From: Dastarcus helophoroides
Taxonomy: Eukaryota; Arthropoda; Insecta; Coleoptera; Bothrideridae
Assembly (NCBI GenBank): GCA_028583605.1
Contig: CM053331.1
Span: 17,344,857-17,408,856, forward strand
DNA: 64,000 nt
Reading direction: 5' to 3'
Positions 22,519 to 34,194 of the stretch are shown here, piece by piece; the first letter of the stretch is position 1, and every line of letters starts with the position of its first letter. Position numbers and translations under genes: made by a program. Below the pieces are notes generated by a model. It was not told the origin of the DNA, ran no database searches, and saw nothing but the letters and a program-made list of their open reading frames with translations.

Positions 22519-25500
22519 ATATTGGGCTTAATAAGTACACCTAAGCTCAAATGATCAAGAGATGGTTACCTTTTGTTATGTGCGATACCTAAATACCTAA
22601 TACCTAAATAGGCTCTATATACCTACCTTATTACATGAACACAAACAGATTACCTGCGGAAGTTGTTAGCGCAAAAAAACAAATAATAACAGTGCAACCT
22701 GATTTTAGTTCACAAATAATTTAAATGTTTTAAAAACAGTTTGCTATAAGAAAGTCATCTTAATTTATTTTAATTAAGCTAAGCTTGTGGCTGTAAGTTG
22801 CATTTGAGCAGCCTATCAAATAGTAGGAAACTACGATCTGTGTTTAGCGGTTGTCAAAATAAGGGTAGGTGGCCTTATTAGGTGTTATGGCCTTACTTAG
22901 TACAAGTACCTTATTTGTTTCCAACTTCTCTTAAGATGAATTTCGTACGAGCCCGTGATTTATTAATTTAGGTTAGACGAAAATAATTACATATAATATT
23001 GTGTATAATATAATTTCATAAACTGAGCTAGGAATGTTTATAAAGTAACTTAAAGAAGCGGTAGAGTAGCTCACAACAGCTGTCATGTTTGATCAGTGTC
23101 GTAGCTATCTTTTAATGGACCCTGTGCATGATGCAAAATTTAGGCCCTCCTTTCAAAATAAAGACAATCTAGCAATATTTAATTTTGATACTAAGAAAAA
23201 CTCCATCCGTCGATTTTATTTTCACACTTGTCGCTCGTTCCGAGCCCCCCTTTTAGGGCTCTGCATTCCATTTTAATAACATGATAGATAAGATTGATAG
23301 ACGAATGTTTAGAAATAACAAAATGACTTCTGTGTTTTTCTTTGGTAAAATACTAAAGCAGGAGGTAAATTAATTTAAAAACAAACAACAAAATCGCAGC
23401 AAGTTATGCGAAAACCCGAAAAAGATTAATTTTCAACCAATTACTTAAAAGGAATTATTAAAGGCTGTTGGTGTGTAATGAATTTTCATGAACAAATGTT
23501 TGCGCAAAAATTAATCATGAAAAATTTTACACTTCAAAGGATAATAATTAGCCGAGTTTGAAAACAAATATTTGAAAACGCTGCTGAAAATGAAAATGTC
23601 TGAATAAGATAACAAATATATAAGGTAACGCTTAGGATGAGTTTCATTTTCTTTTTCTTTCCGGCGATCCTATTGTTCGAGATGTGTTGTTCGCGGTCTT
23701 TTATTTAAAATAAGTGATACATAACCTCTATAGAGACGACACAAAAATAAAAGGAATAGCGTTGCTTGAATGCGTTTTAAATCATCTAATGGATCGTATT
23801 ACAGTCAAGATAAATAAGAAGGCAAACAGTCGCAAAATATTTTCTCATATTTTCAGGTGAAATTCTACTCTTTATTCAATATTGCTACAATGACTCAATT
23901 TACACAACGTTTTCTCCAAGATTCAAGATTTAGTTTTGTTTTTATTTTTAGATTAGTTACATCAAGAATATATTGTTTTAGAAGTTGTGTTCACTTAAGT
24001 CAATCTGATTAATTTACTATCCCTGGCTTCGGTTTTAATTGATCCAAAAGAGTCAAATATCTCTTATCACTTATGATAATTTTTAGTATTTGTTAGAACC
24101 TTTTGGGAAGAGTTTCGCTCCTGCCTTTCTACGTTTTTTTTTTGCTTTTACGATTTCTATCTGCTACCCGTTTAAAATCATACCTATGCTTCTTTAATTA
24201 CTTTGTATAAATAGTTTAGATGGAGGTTAAAATTCCATCAGCTAGGTACCTTGATAAGACTGTTCAACACTGATTTTGTCTAACGAACTCTGGTATGTAA
24301 TTGTGTTTGGACTACCTACCCCCACCATGAAACCATAATTTTTTTTTTCATCACCTCCAGTTTTCTTGCGACAAGGTAAAATTTATTTTTGGAAATGTAG
24401 CTTCCCAAATAGTGTTCGTTCTTATTTAGGTCCATATATTATTTACATCTTAAAATTTTTTGTCAGAAATAAAACACAATATCACGATCATATTAATTCC
24501 ACATTTGCAGTATTTTTTATCATTAAAATTTGGGTACTTTTTATGTGAATGGGACACCAAGGATAGAAAATCACAATTAGGAAAAAGTTTGTCCTACACG
24601 TAGATCTTTAATTTGTAAATAGAACACTGTGAAGCATTTACACTTGTAAAGCTCTCTGGTTTATTTAGATCATCACTTTATATCAAATTAGGGTTAACAA
24701 AAATTTACTAGAGGGAATGGGTTCCAATAAAAATGGATTTTAATATTTCAAAGAGAAATTCCTTAAAATGAGTGAAGTAGTAGTAGTAGTACCTAAAATT
24801 AAGAAAATTAATAAAAGACTCGTTGTTTAAAGAAAAATTAAAAATGAAAAAATTAGCATAAAGGTGCTTCAAACCTTTAATTGAAAATCTTTTGGTTTAC
24901 CATAGAGTGACATTTAAAAATATTTGGTTGTAAAACTGTTATTGGATATAAAACTTTGGATTGTCTTATGGGGATCAAGATTCATTTTTTAGATACATAT
25001 TTTGGCTTTATTCCTACGAATTAGGGGGCTCTGGGGGGCTCTAAGTGATAAGAACTAATAAAAGTTTCATGCGGATATTTCAGTGATAGAAAAACTTTAT
25101 CAGGGCAAATTAAACTCAAGAATGCTGCTTGATCAAGGCTTGATTAAAAGCTAAATAATCTAGAAAAACAAAGATTTTAAGTTTCTAATGTACATTTTTT
25201 ATGTTATATTTGTGAAGATCTATCATTTTTCAAACATTTAACAAACAAATGTCGTGGGTGATGAAAATTTCAAAACTGCTTATTTTAAATGACAGCAACT
25301 AATACTATTAAAAAATACAAAGGAAGTTCATGTGACATGAAAAAACTTCAATTTTGTTGACCAGTGTAATTTCAGTAAATGTTACTTTCGCCATACAGCC
25401 CTTGCATCATATACAGTTTGTGACGCTAACTCGCAAATACTTAGTCTTTTAATAATAGTATATGCAGCAACAAGTTTAGAAAAGCAAAGTTTTACTAAAC

Positions 25501-25989
25501 AAGTATAGCGTTTGAGTACGAGCGAGCACAGCCAGCCAGCTTAAAGCTATTCGATTTACTGAAACTGTTTCTCACGAGTTTGTTTATTCTATTTTTTTGG
25601 TACTTTGTGATAGTTATAAACAAATAATTAGAAATATGAAAGCATTACAGATTAAGAAATTGAAAACATTTTTTTGTTCATTATTTCATTTTTGTGAGTT
25701 GAATTTAGTTTAAATTACACATTAATAATCAGAAAAATGAGTCTTGCTACTGAAAATAATTTAGAAAATTATTCCCAAGACTTTTTAAATGTCGTTCTAG
25801 AAGCGTCTTTGTGCATATGTTGTTCAATTGTTTAATTGACAGTGACGGTCGCTGTGGTAAAGTCACGATTCATGCGTAAGTACCAGTTTACTAAACGATT
25901 TTGAGTTTAGTAAAGTAGTATATTATCTGCCAAATGCGAAAAATATAAACATTTCTATATGAAGGTGGTATTACATAAATAATTTTGAT
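22519..25989. other. AT-rich spacer
   Basis: About 3.5 kb without a supported gene. Frames at 23085-23276 and 24366-24548 are short and unrecognised. A short (TAG)n run lies near 24779-24791. Confidence 0.45.
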
Positions 25990-25992
25990 ATT

Positions 25993-27056
25993 CTCTATTC
26001 TATAAAATTTATTGTCAAACTGGAAGACGTTCTGTTTCATGCATAATCAAGTTAGAGTTAAATATTCTGAAGTTACTTCTTTGTCTATTTGGTTGAATGT
26101 CAAGAGTTCTTCTAAATAATTTAAAGTTTCGGGTATTGGTACGCTGGGAAAAAGTGAACTTACATCAAACAATACCAGAATTTCTGTAGGTGACAAGGTC
26201 AAGTGTTTAATTTTATTTCTAAATCCAGTGATGTTTTTAATTGAAAACGATACATTATTGTTCTGAAGTTTTACGAATTGATTGTTAGGCCATTTTGCTA
26301 ATTGGTAAGAGGGTGCGGTTACACTTGAAACTATTGGTCTCATTGAATTTCCCGGTTTATGAATTTTTGGTAAACAATACAATCTGGGGATCGATAGAGT
26401 ACTTGAGTTAATTTTGCATTTTATTAGGTTGGTAATGAGATTGTTGCATTTCCTTATAGCATCTTTGAATTCTTTAATCATTTTTGGTAATGGATTCTTT
26501 GCTATCCTTTCATGTGGTCCACTTTCAATTAAATTGTTTACTCTATTGTTATAATCAGGTTTATCCAATACAACAATCTTATTGTCTTTGTCTGATTTTA
26601 GATAATAGCAATCTTTCTCTTTTAAGTTTTTAATTATGTGGTTCTGGTTACTTTTAATTCGATGTTCTTTGTTAGTTTCAATAATCTTTTTACTTTGTTC
26701 TCTAATTATATTCTTACTTGGTTCATTTAATTTTGAAATTCCCGATTTGATTCCGACGCAAATTTGTTCGATACGTGCTTTTACAAAAGGTGTATTGAAT
26801 TTAAGTTCTTTATTTAACAGTTCTAATTCTTTAGCGTTAAAAACTTGTTTATAAAGATTTACTACTAAGTTAGTATTTTTCGAAGGAGAGGGTTTATTAC
26901 TTTGTTTTTTGTACTTTAAAATATTTTGTAGTTTTCTTTCATGAATTTCAACTTTCTTCTTGATTTTATAATCTATATTTTCAAACATTCTTTTTTGAAA
27001 AGCACTTAATTCCTCGTGTTCTTCTTCGTTGAGTTTGTATGTAGTTTTTTGTACAA
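25993..27056 (-). pseudogene. Penelope-like element reverse transcriptase, N-terminal two-thirds
   Basis: The 313-codon frame at 26047-26988 is lysine- and asparagine-rich at first, then shows Penelope-like RT features: KIVVLDKPDYNNRV, RLYCLPKIHKPGNSMRPIVS, SYQLAKWPN, and motif A (VLFDVSSLFPSVPI) with its catalytic Asp. A TGA at 26047-26049 ends the frame, but similarity continues in the same phase (LCMKQNVFQF) to about 25993. There it is cut off before the YxDD motif, thumb and GIY-YIG endonuclease. Upstream, the same frame stays open for about 20 further codons (YKLNEEEHEELSAF). This is a 3'-truncated, dead copy. The plus-strand frame at 26636-26854 is its shadow. Confidence 0.88.
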
Positions 27057-27279
27057 GTTATTTGAGTTAATTTCATGCCTTTTATGCCTTTCTATTAATG
27101 TAATGACGTGTAATTTCTAAATACAGCCATTTCTTTTTTTGCTGCTGTTACTATCTTATTTTCAAACGGACAATTTTTACTCGTGGTTACTTTAATGAAT
27201 TTAGGAAAAATCGAAAGATTCAGGCATCATTTTAGAAATTTAATGCCTGCACTTGGGCTACGAATCTTAAAACTAAGCT

Positions 27280-27448
27280 TACGATACTGGTTAAGTAGTG
27301 TTGACCGGGAGGCCATATTCACTAAAGCACTGAACTAAACACTGTGGCTTGTGTTTAAGTCCATTGGACTTAATTACAAGCCACAGTATTTAGTTCAGTG
27401 CTTTACTGAATATGGCTTCCCGGTCAACACTACTGAACCAGTATCGTA
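27280..27448. repeat. 169-bp palindrome
   Basis: Two arms of about 80 bp match with few mismatches around the centre AAGTCCATTGGACTT. The ends are TACGATACTGG and CCAGTATCGTA. It contains GTTGACCGGGA and AAGCACTGAACTAAA in both orientations. It lies about 220 bp from the Penelope-like remnant; a link is possible but unproven. Confidence 0.92.
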
Positions 27449-28239
27449 TTCTCTATTCCCTTAAAATAATTTTAACGTGTTCGCTTTGTTGTGTTATATA
27501 TTGTGTCTTGCTTTAGTGGACACATCTTAATTCTTTGCTTATTATTCAACCGATCGATTTCAAATTGTTCTGTATTATTAATTCTTTAAGGCGCATCTTT
27601 TTATGAATTTCAACGTATTTTCAGTTGTTACGGTAACCTAACTTGTTCATTCAAAAATGTGATTTTTCTAAAAATTATCAGAAATTTTGTTCACAGTTAA
27701 ATGAGTTTCCCTGAAATCGTAGCTTGACACTGTTCGTAAATTTTACAATTATTCAGAAATGTAACTTGCAGTACCTAAATAATGTGTTGTTATTGTTGCA
27801 AATATAATTAAGATTTAATTTCTTACACAATAAAATAATTATGAGTATGCTTTCTGTTTCCGTTTTCACGAAAAACTTTATTTTAATTAAGTAGTTAAGA
27901 ATTAAGTTCTTAAATAATTCCGTGATTTTTTGCAGGAAGGAACCAAGCCACAATTTCTCAAATATTAGACGTTTAACAGAAGTCATAATTTTTGCTGTTA
28001 AAAGAAGTCAGGCCTCATTTTAAAACTTAGCACTCTCTATAAACCGAAAAATTAATCTGCTGAATCAGTGGAGTTAGGTAGTAGCCTACAAAAGAAGCTC
28101 AAGTACTTTGGTTTGTTCTGCAAAAGCAAAAAATTTAATAATATGCATAGCAATGTTTTCGTAGAGAAGGCTGTTGCTCTCACCTGACACAACTCTTTAT
28201 TTTTAAGTGGGGAATCTTTTCCAGAAATTTCCATTTTTT
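27449..28239. other. AT-rich spacer
   Basis: Short frames at 27753-27986 and 28052-28234 resemble no known protein. Confidence 0.4.
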
Positions 28240-29380
28240 TCTTTCAAAATTCCAAAATAATTTTTTAAAACATAGACTTTTTTCAAAATTATCTTTTGTT
28301 ACAATATTTGTCCTTTTTGAAATTTAGATTTTTTACTTTAAATTAGACTTCTTTAATAAAAATCTGACTTTTGAATATTTATCTTAAAATCCTTCTTTTT
28401 TTTAACGAAATTTCAACATTTCTCAAAATTCTACTTTTTAAAATCAGAATTTTTGCAAAAATTTGCGATTTGCCTAGCAAAATTTCCATTTCGCTTAAAA
28501 TTTGGCAAATCTTTTTATTTATTGGAAAATGTCTTTCGGAAATTTTAGATCTTTGTAAAAAACAAAAAATTTTTAGAAAAGTTCAACTATCTTTTCTTAA
28601 ATCCAATTTTATGGAAAATTCTTACTTTTTTCTAAAAATTTTCAAAATTATATTAATATTGGACAAAGTGGGGTATTCGTCTTATGATGACTTAAGCAGA
28701 CAAAATAAAATAAATATTCAACCATTAGACTTTTTCTCAAAATTTGCCGATTTTTTCAAAATCCCACTTTTTTTAGAAATTTTTATATTTTTCTTAAAAC
28801 AACCCTTTTTCGAAATGCTTGAAAATCTAATTCTGTGCTGAAAAATTTAACTTTTTTCTCGAAATTTGTCTTTTTAATCAAATTTAGATTTTTTCAAAAT
28901 TCATTTTTTTTATATCACTTTATTTGACTATTTTTTTCAAAATTTTATTTTCTATGCAAAATTTTTATTTTTCTCTCAACATTTTATCTTCGCAAAATTT
29001 GAATTTATTTCAAAATTCGTCTCTTGTTTTTTTTTCAAAATTCCGTCATTTTTGGGTTGGCAGATTCTTTGTGTTCCTGGAAATTTGATCTCTTTCCTCG
29101 ATATTTATTTTTCTCTCAAAATTTGAAATTTGAGAAACTTTAATTTTTTTTCTCGAAATTCGCCTTTTTCTCGTAAATTTTGACTTTATTTGTAAAATTC
29201 GACTTTCTTTTTAAAACTGACGTTCTGTGGAAAATTTTTACCGTTTTCTTTGAAGTTTCGTTTTCTTTCTAAATTCCGTTATTTTTCTTAGCATTGACTG
29301 GGATTTTTTCTGAAAATTTCTACCTTTCAGGATCAGAGTTTTAGGTTTTCTAGGCTTGTTTTTTTTCATAATAATTCTTC
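28240..29380. repeat. degenerate TTTTCAAAATTT-type array
   Basis: About 1.1 kb dominated by irregularly spaced words such as TTTTTCAAAATT, TTTTCTCGAAATT and GACTTTTT, every 20-30 bp. The 156-residue frame at 28371-28841 is composed of F, L, I, K and S by this bias and is not a credible gene. Matches in style the tract at 11.4-13.2 kb. Confidence 0.6.
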
Positions 29381-29915
29381 ATTTTCACTGAGAGTCTTTA
29401 AACAGGAACGTTAAGTCACAATATCCGCCTTTTCCATAAATAATCTTCGTTTATTGTGACATTTCTTATGATGAAAACCAAGTAACTGTTTTCTTAAAAT
29501 TTCACATTATCATTATTTCATTATAAATTGTAACATTGGAATCTAAAATTAATTGTGTTTCATTAATAACAGACTTAATCTGCTATATTAGAACTATGCT
29601 TTACTGTATGAACTTCATGTACGATATGCTGTAATAAAATATCTTGGTCAAGTCGTTCAAATTGAATTTTAATTGCAGCTTCAAGTTGTCATTTCTTTTT
29701 CGTGATTTCCATTTAGAACCTTTTCTTGTTATCTCAAGCTTCTTAAGTATTTGTTTTATAGAACTCACAGACTGTCGTGTTCGTGCTGCAGGAGCTGATT
29801 TAGTAATCTGTTTTAATGTACACTTATTTACCAAATTTTGTTAATTAAAGGCCTTTATAACATTACATTTAATATAACGAGTTTCAGTATGAATGATTGC
29901 TAGATATTTATTCTA
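29381..29915. other. spacer
   Basis: Two overlapping frames on opposite strands (29601-29844) have no recognised family. One contains basic stretches (KKLEITRKGSKWKSRKR) but nothing diagnostic. Confidence 0.4.
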
Positions 29916-31252
29916 CAGGCTGGACCATAAGTAATGGTACATAGAGCAAGAGTAGATTTTTCGTATAAAAAAACTTGATTTAGCCACATTTACCTTATAC
30001 CAAAAGTTGATATTAACAGAGATACAGGGTGTCAAAGTTGGAAAAAAAATTGTGACTTTTTCGCATAACTGATGAATAAATTTCTTTGGTCAAGAAATTC
30101 TAATTTGCTAACAGATTATCAGTAACTCATAGAGGGCGTCACCTGCGCTACCTTGTATTATTCTAAATTATCTTAACTTTTTTGTGCCTTTATGTACACT
30201 TATTTTAAACAGATATTTTTATTTACCTACATTTTTTTACATAAAAAAGGTATACTTTCTAAATGTTGATATAAGCAACCGTTTTCAAGATATTTGTCTT
30301 CAAGGTTTGCGGTACGTTTATTTTAAGTTATGTAAATGTGAATTTTTTGAAGCAGGTTTTAAAATAAAAGTATTAAAACTGACTAAAATATTTTATATCA
30401 AATATTACTCTACTGACCTTATTATAACACATGTTGTTTAAATTTCTAAAGCAAATTTAAATAAAATACCAAAACAAAATTTATTTTCAAAAATAAGTAT
30501 GTAGGAAATGACCTTTTTCATGTAAAGGGATTGTAAACAATTAAAAATCTGGCTGTCTTTTATTGAAATTCATCTCCAAATATCTGCTTTGACCACCCAG
30601 ACTATTAAAATTTTCTTGTGCGGACTCAGAGATCATATCTCACATCGCTATGTTAGAAAATAAATTACGTTTTAATTTTTTGGATTTTCTTTATTGAAAT
30701 TTTCAAAATTTAGGTAATATTATTATCAGCAAAGTAATATTTGACATAAATTAGTTTTAAAGCTGTCTTATGACTACTTTTTTTGCAAGCCTACTTCGGA
30801 AATTTAACATCTTAGTAATTTAAAACCAAGGCACGTCAAACTTTAAAGGCAAATATCTTGGAAACGGTTGCTTGTATCAGCTTTCAGAAGGTTCATCTTT
30901 TTTTGGGGAAATAAAATAACTCATTTAAAATTAATATACGTGGGTGCACAAAAAAGTTATGATGATTTAGAATTGTGCAGGATAACGCAGGTAGCGCCTC
31001 CTATCAGCTATTGGTAATATGTTAGCAAATTAGAGTTTGTCGACTTACGAAACCCCCTTGTGCCAAATTTCGTGCCTATATTACCATTCATTCCATAATT
31101 ATACGAAAAAATCGATTTTTTTTTTTCAACTTTGACACCCTGTATCTCTGATAATATCAACTTTTGGTATAAGGTAAATGTAGCTAAATCACATTATTTT
31201 TATTCGAAAAATCCACCATTGCTCTGTACACCATTACTTAAGGTCCATCCTG
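29916..31252. mobile_element. 1.34-kb foldback DNA element, CAGG family, copy 1
   Basis: Ends are CAGGCTGGACCATAAG on the left and the inverted CAGGATGGACC on the right, each next to TA. The arms continue as a long imperfect inverted repeat of about 500 bp or more (CTACCTGCG, CAACCGTTTTCAAGATATTTG and TTTTGTGC blocks in mirrored order). No transposase is present. Termini plus TA are typical of Tc1/mariner-type non-autonomous elements. The short frame at 30184-30441 is not supported. Confidence 0.88.
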
Positions 31253-31620
31253 TATATAAAGAACTATGATCTTTGGACAGTAATGCTGCTTTTGAAATTT
31301 TGAAAAAAAAGTTAACATTTCGAAAAAGTATCTATAAGTAGAAAAGTAATCTCAACATTTTATAAATTTCCATAACTTCAATGTATCGTAAAGATAGAAA
31401 TCAAAATTACTAAAAAAGTCAACATTTTATGCAAAAAATGTAGATTTAAATAATTCTGAATCTCCGGAAAATTCGGATTTCCGAGATTCACGACCGAAAT
31501 AAAAAAAAGAATTGAAAAAACTTCCCATATTGCGATAAAAAATATTCTTGATGGTGGAGTTTTTTATATTATAATTATTATTTTTTTTCCTATTCTATGT
31601 AAAATAAACTACCCTATTTT
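31253..31620. other. AT-rich spacer
   Basis: Nothing recognisable. Confidence 0.4.
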
Positions 31621-31757
31621 TTCATAACTATTAAACTTTATTAACGATAAAAACGCAACAAAATTTGAAAAATTCCACAAGGTTTTCGATAAATATTTGC
31701 CAACACCGGACCAGGTTTCGCATTACTGCATGAGGGGCGGTCATACCAGCAATTTGT
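31621..31757. repeat. single arm of the 33.9-kb palindrome family
   Basis: Contains TTCATAACTATTAAACTTTA, CGATAAATATTTGCC and CCAGGTTTCGCATTACTGCA, as in 33917-34050, but the mirrored arm is absent. The short frame at 31697-31903 is its shadow. Confidence 0.75.
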
Positions 31758-32000
31758 TTACCCGTTGTTATGCTAACAAACTCCATGGATCACAGACTCC
31801 TACGAATATTCCGTCTAATCCAAATTCTCGTCCAAAGTTTCAGTTAGAGGTGTGTTCAGAAGATCGGCTGCTCGTTCATAAGTGTAAATTGACTAGATTG
31901 TAAATATTTGTGAATTTCTATGGCTTGCAAGAAATTAGGTTTTTTAGTGTTATTACAAATATGTAATGCTTCTTCTGTGTAAGGATTGATTTTGTCAGCA

Positions 32001-32034
32001 GTCATGAGGTCATGAGGTCATGAGGTCATGAGGT
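32001..32034. repeat. (GTCATGAG)4 short tandem repeat
   Basis: Four perfect 8-bp units plus one or two bases. Confidence 0.95.
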
Positions 32035-33916
32035 TTTAAATGAATTTATATATCACGTAGTCATGTTTCAAAAACTGTTTCAGAATATTATCAACTTTCA
32101 TTAATAAAAATTTAAATATTTCCATACTGGGTCGCAGAAATGTTAAATAAAATTAATAAATGGCTAACTTTCAAGTTTAATAAATGAATCATAAACCCGA
32201 AATTTTAATAAAAAAGTGAAAATTCGGCAAATGAACTTCGAAATTTTATAAAACAATTACGAAATTATGAGTAGAAACTTATAAAACATAGACAGGATTT
32301 TCAAAAACCCATGCCTTAACGGTGTCGAATATGGAAATTGCCATTTAGTTCCTAATCTTTAGTTCAAAATGTCCAAAAAAAGTTGAAAATTTTACTGTAA
32401 GCTATAAAACTAAAACACGCGCAAGGTGTACTTTTGGTTTTACCAGCGATTTTACATTTTTGTTTTCTCTAATCAAACGATCTGAGGAAAAATAAAAGTG
32501 AGGTTCTAAAATACAAATTCTGTAAAAAGTGTATGAAATCAGACTAGGAATACCAGAACAAAAATGCACAACTACCATTTTCCAATTTAATGTTTCAGGC
32601 TCGATCAGCAGGAATTACTTGGTATCGCAGCATATTTAAATATTTGTAAGCAGTGTGATTTCCGTTTATGAGAAAGGGTCCAACAACGGAATCTCGAATG
32701 TACAGGATGAGCGAAACTCGATATCTCAGGTCTATTATAAGAAAAGAAAAAACGATATAAAAAAATCCGAAAAGAGGTTCTTAAATTGGTTTGAATGGGG
32801 TTCACTTTAGGCCAAATTTAGTTATTTTATACTATTACACCGTATAAAAGCTAAGGTATTTTTGATTAGTTTGGTGAGAAAAATTTTGAAGAAAAATCGA
32901 AGAAATCGTTATCTCCGAATTGTTACTTCAGTTTGATTTTTATGCAAAATTTGCCCCACCAACTTCCTAAAAATCCTATATGTTTTCTACAAAATTTGCT
33001 AGAAAGACCTAAGCTTTCATATGACGTAATGAAAAGGGGCGGTTGCTAGTAAAAAAACAGCCTTATTTTCCTCCTCCTGCCATTGATTATAATTTTGAGA
33101 ATTAAAATACACCAAAGTTTATGCATCAAAAACACAAAATTGACCTCTCCGAGCGATTTTTCCAAAAATTGCCAGTTTCCAAAAGCGCACTACTGTTGAT
33201 GGTGGTGGTGGTAGTACTAAGAATTCACACGCTTGACGTCCGTGAATTATTTAGTACTTACTTGTGGGAACATTTATTAGCATTCGAGTTGGATATACTA
33301 AACTGACGAGATCTAACAAGATCGAAACCAGTATTTGGTTTCCAAACTTCGAATCTAATAAATGGTTAAACCTATTGGTCTGTGCATTAGAATCCTTGTC
33401 TTCTGGGAACTTTTTCCTAGAGAGCAACCGCTTCGCTAGGTGGCAGTGTTTCAATTGTTGGTAGTTCAGCTACCTATGATTCACTATGCACGCCTGGAGG
33501 AGGGCTGCATGAATTTGTAGTCTAGGTTGCGTTCTACTTGCATGTAATAAACTTAGCAGGCTCAGATCCTTAGAACTCTTGTATATATTGAGGCACAAGT
33601 TCCTTTTAAGTACAGTGTAAAAGGGTAAGAGGCAATTCCCTTTCGGTTTTAAGAAAATTGATATAACAAAACGATTTTTCTTTTCATTTCATAGTTTTTT
33701 TTGTGTTCTCTAATCAAGTAATCTGTATATATCAATGGCGGAGGAATTATGACGAGCGTATCAAAGCTAACATGTAGATTGATTTACTTTAAAATTATAA
33801 TCATATTCAGTAATGTGGGCTGAAACACTATACTATGTTCACCTAACAGGTAGTTGGGACAATTCTCCTTGAAAAAGATAAGTTCACACGATATTAAAGA
33901 ATAATGATAAAATGTG
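32035..33916. other. spacer
   Basis: No supported gene. Frames at 32605-32805 and 33121-33464 overlap on both strands without family resemblance. Confidence 0.4.
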
Positions 33917-34194
33917 ATATTCATAACTATTAAACTTTATTAACGATTAAAAAGCTACAGATATTAAAAATTCTACAATGTTTCGATAAATATTTGCTAA
34001 CACCGGGCCAGGTTTCGCATCACTGCATCATTGGCGGTTATACCAGCAATTTGTTTAGTTGTTGTTGGTATAACCGCCGGTGATGCAGTAATGCGAAGCC
34101 TGGTCCGGTGTTAGCAAATATTTATCGAAATATTTTGGAATTTTTAATATATGTTGCTATTTAACTGTTAATAAAGTTTAATAGTTATGAATAT
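33917..34194. repeat. 278-bp palindrome
   Basis: Arms of about 130 bp meet at a short centre near TTTGTTTAGTTG. The ends are ATATTCATAACTATT and AATAGTTATGAATAT. A 12-bp direct repeat ATATTAAAGAAT is found at 33891-33902 and 34191-34202. A single-arm relative lies at 31621-31757. Confidence 0.9.

Noticed and set aside
28371..28841. 156-residue plus-strand frame
   Set aside because: Composition (F, L, I, K, S) reflects the T-rich array; no motif or start context supports a gene.
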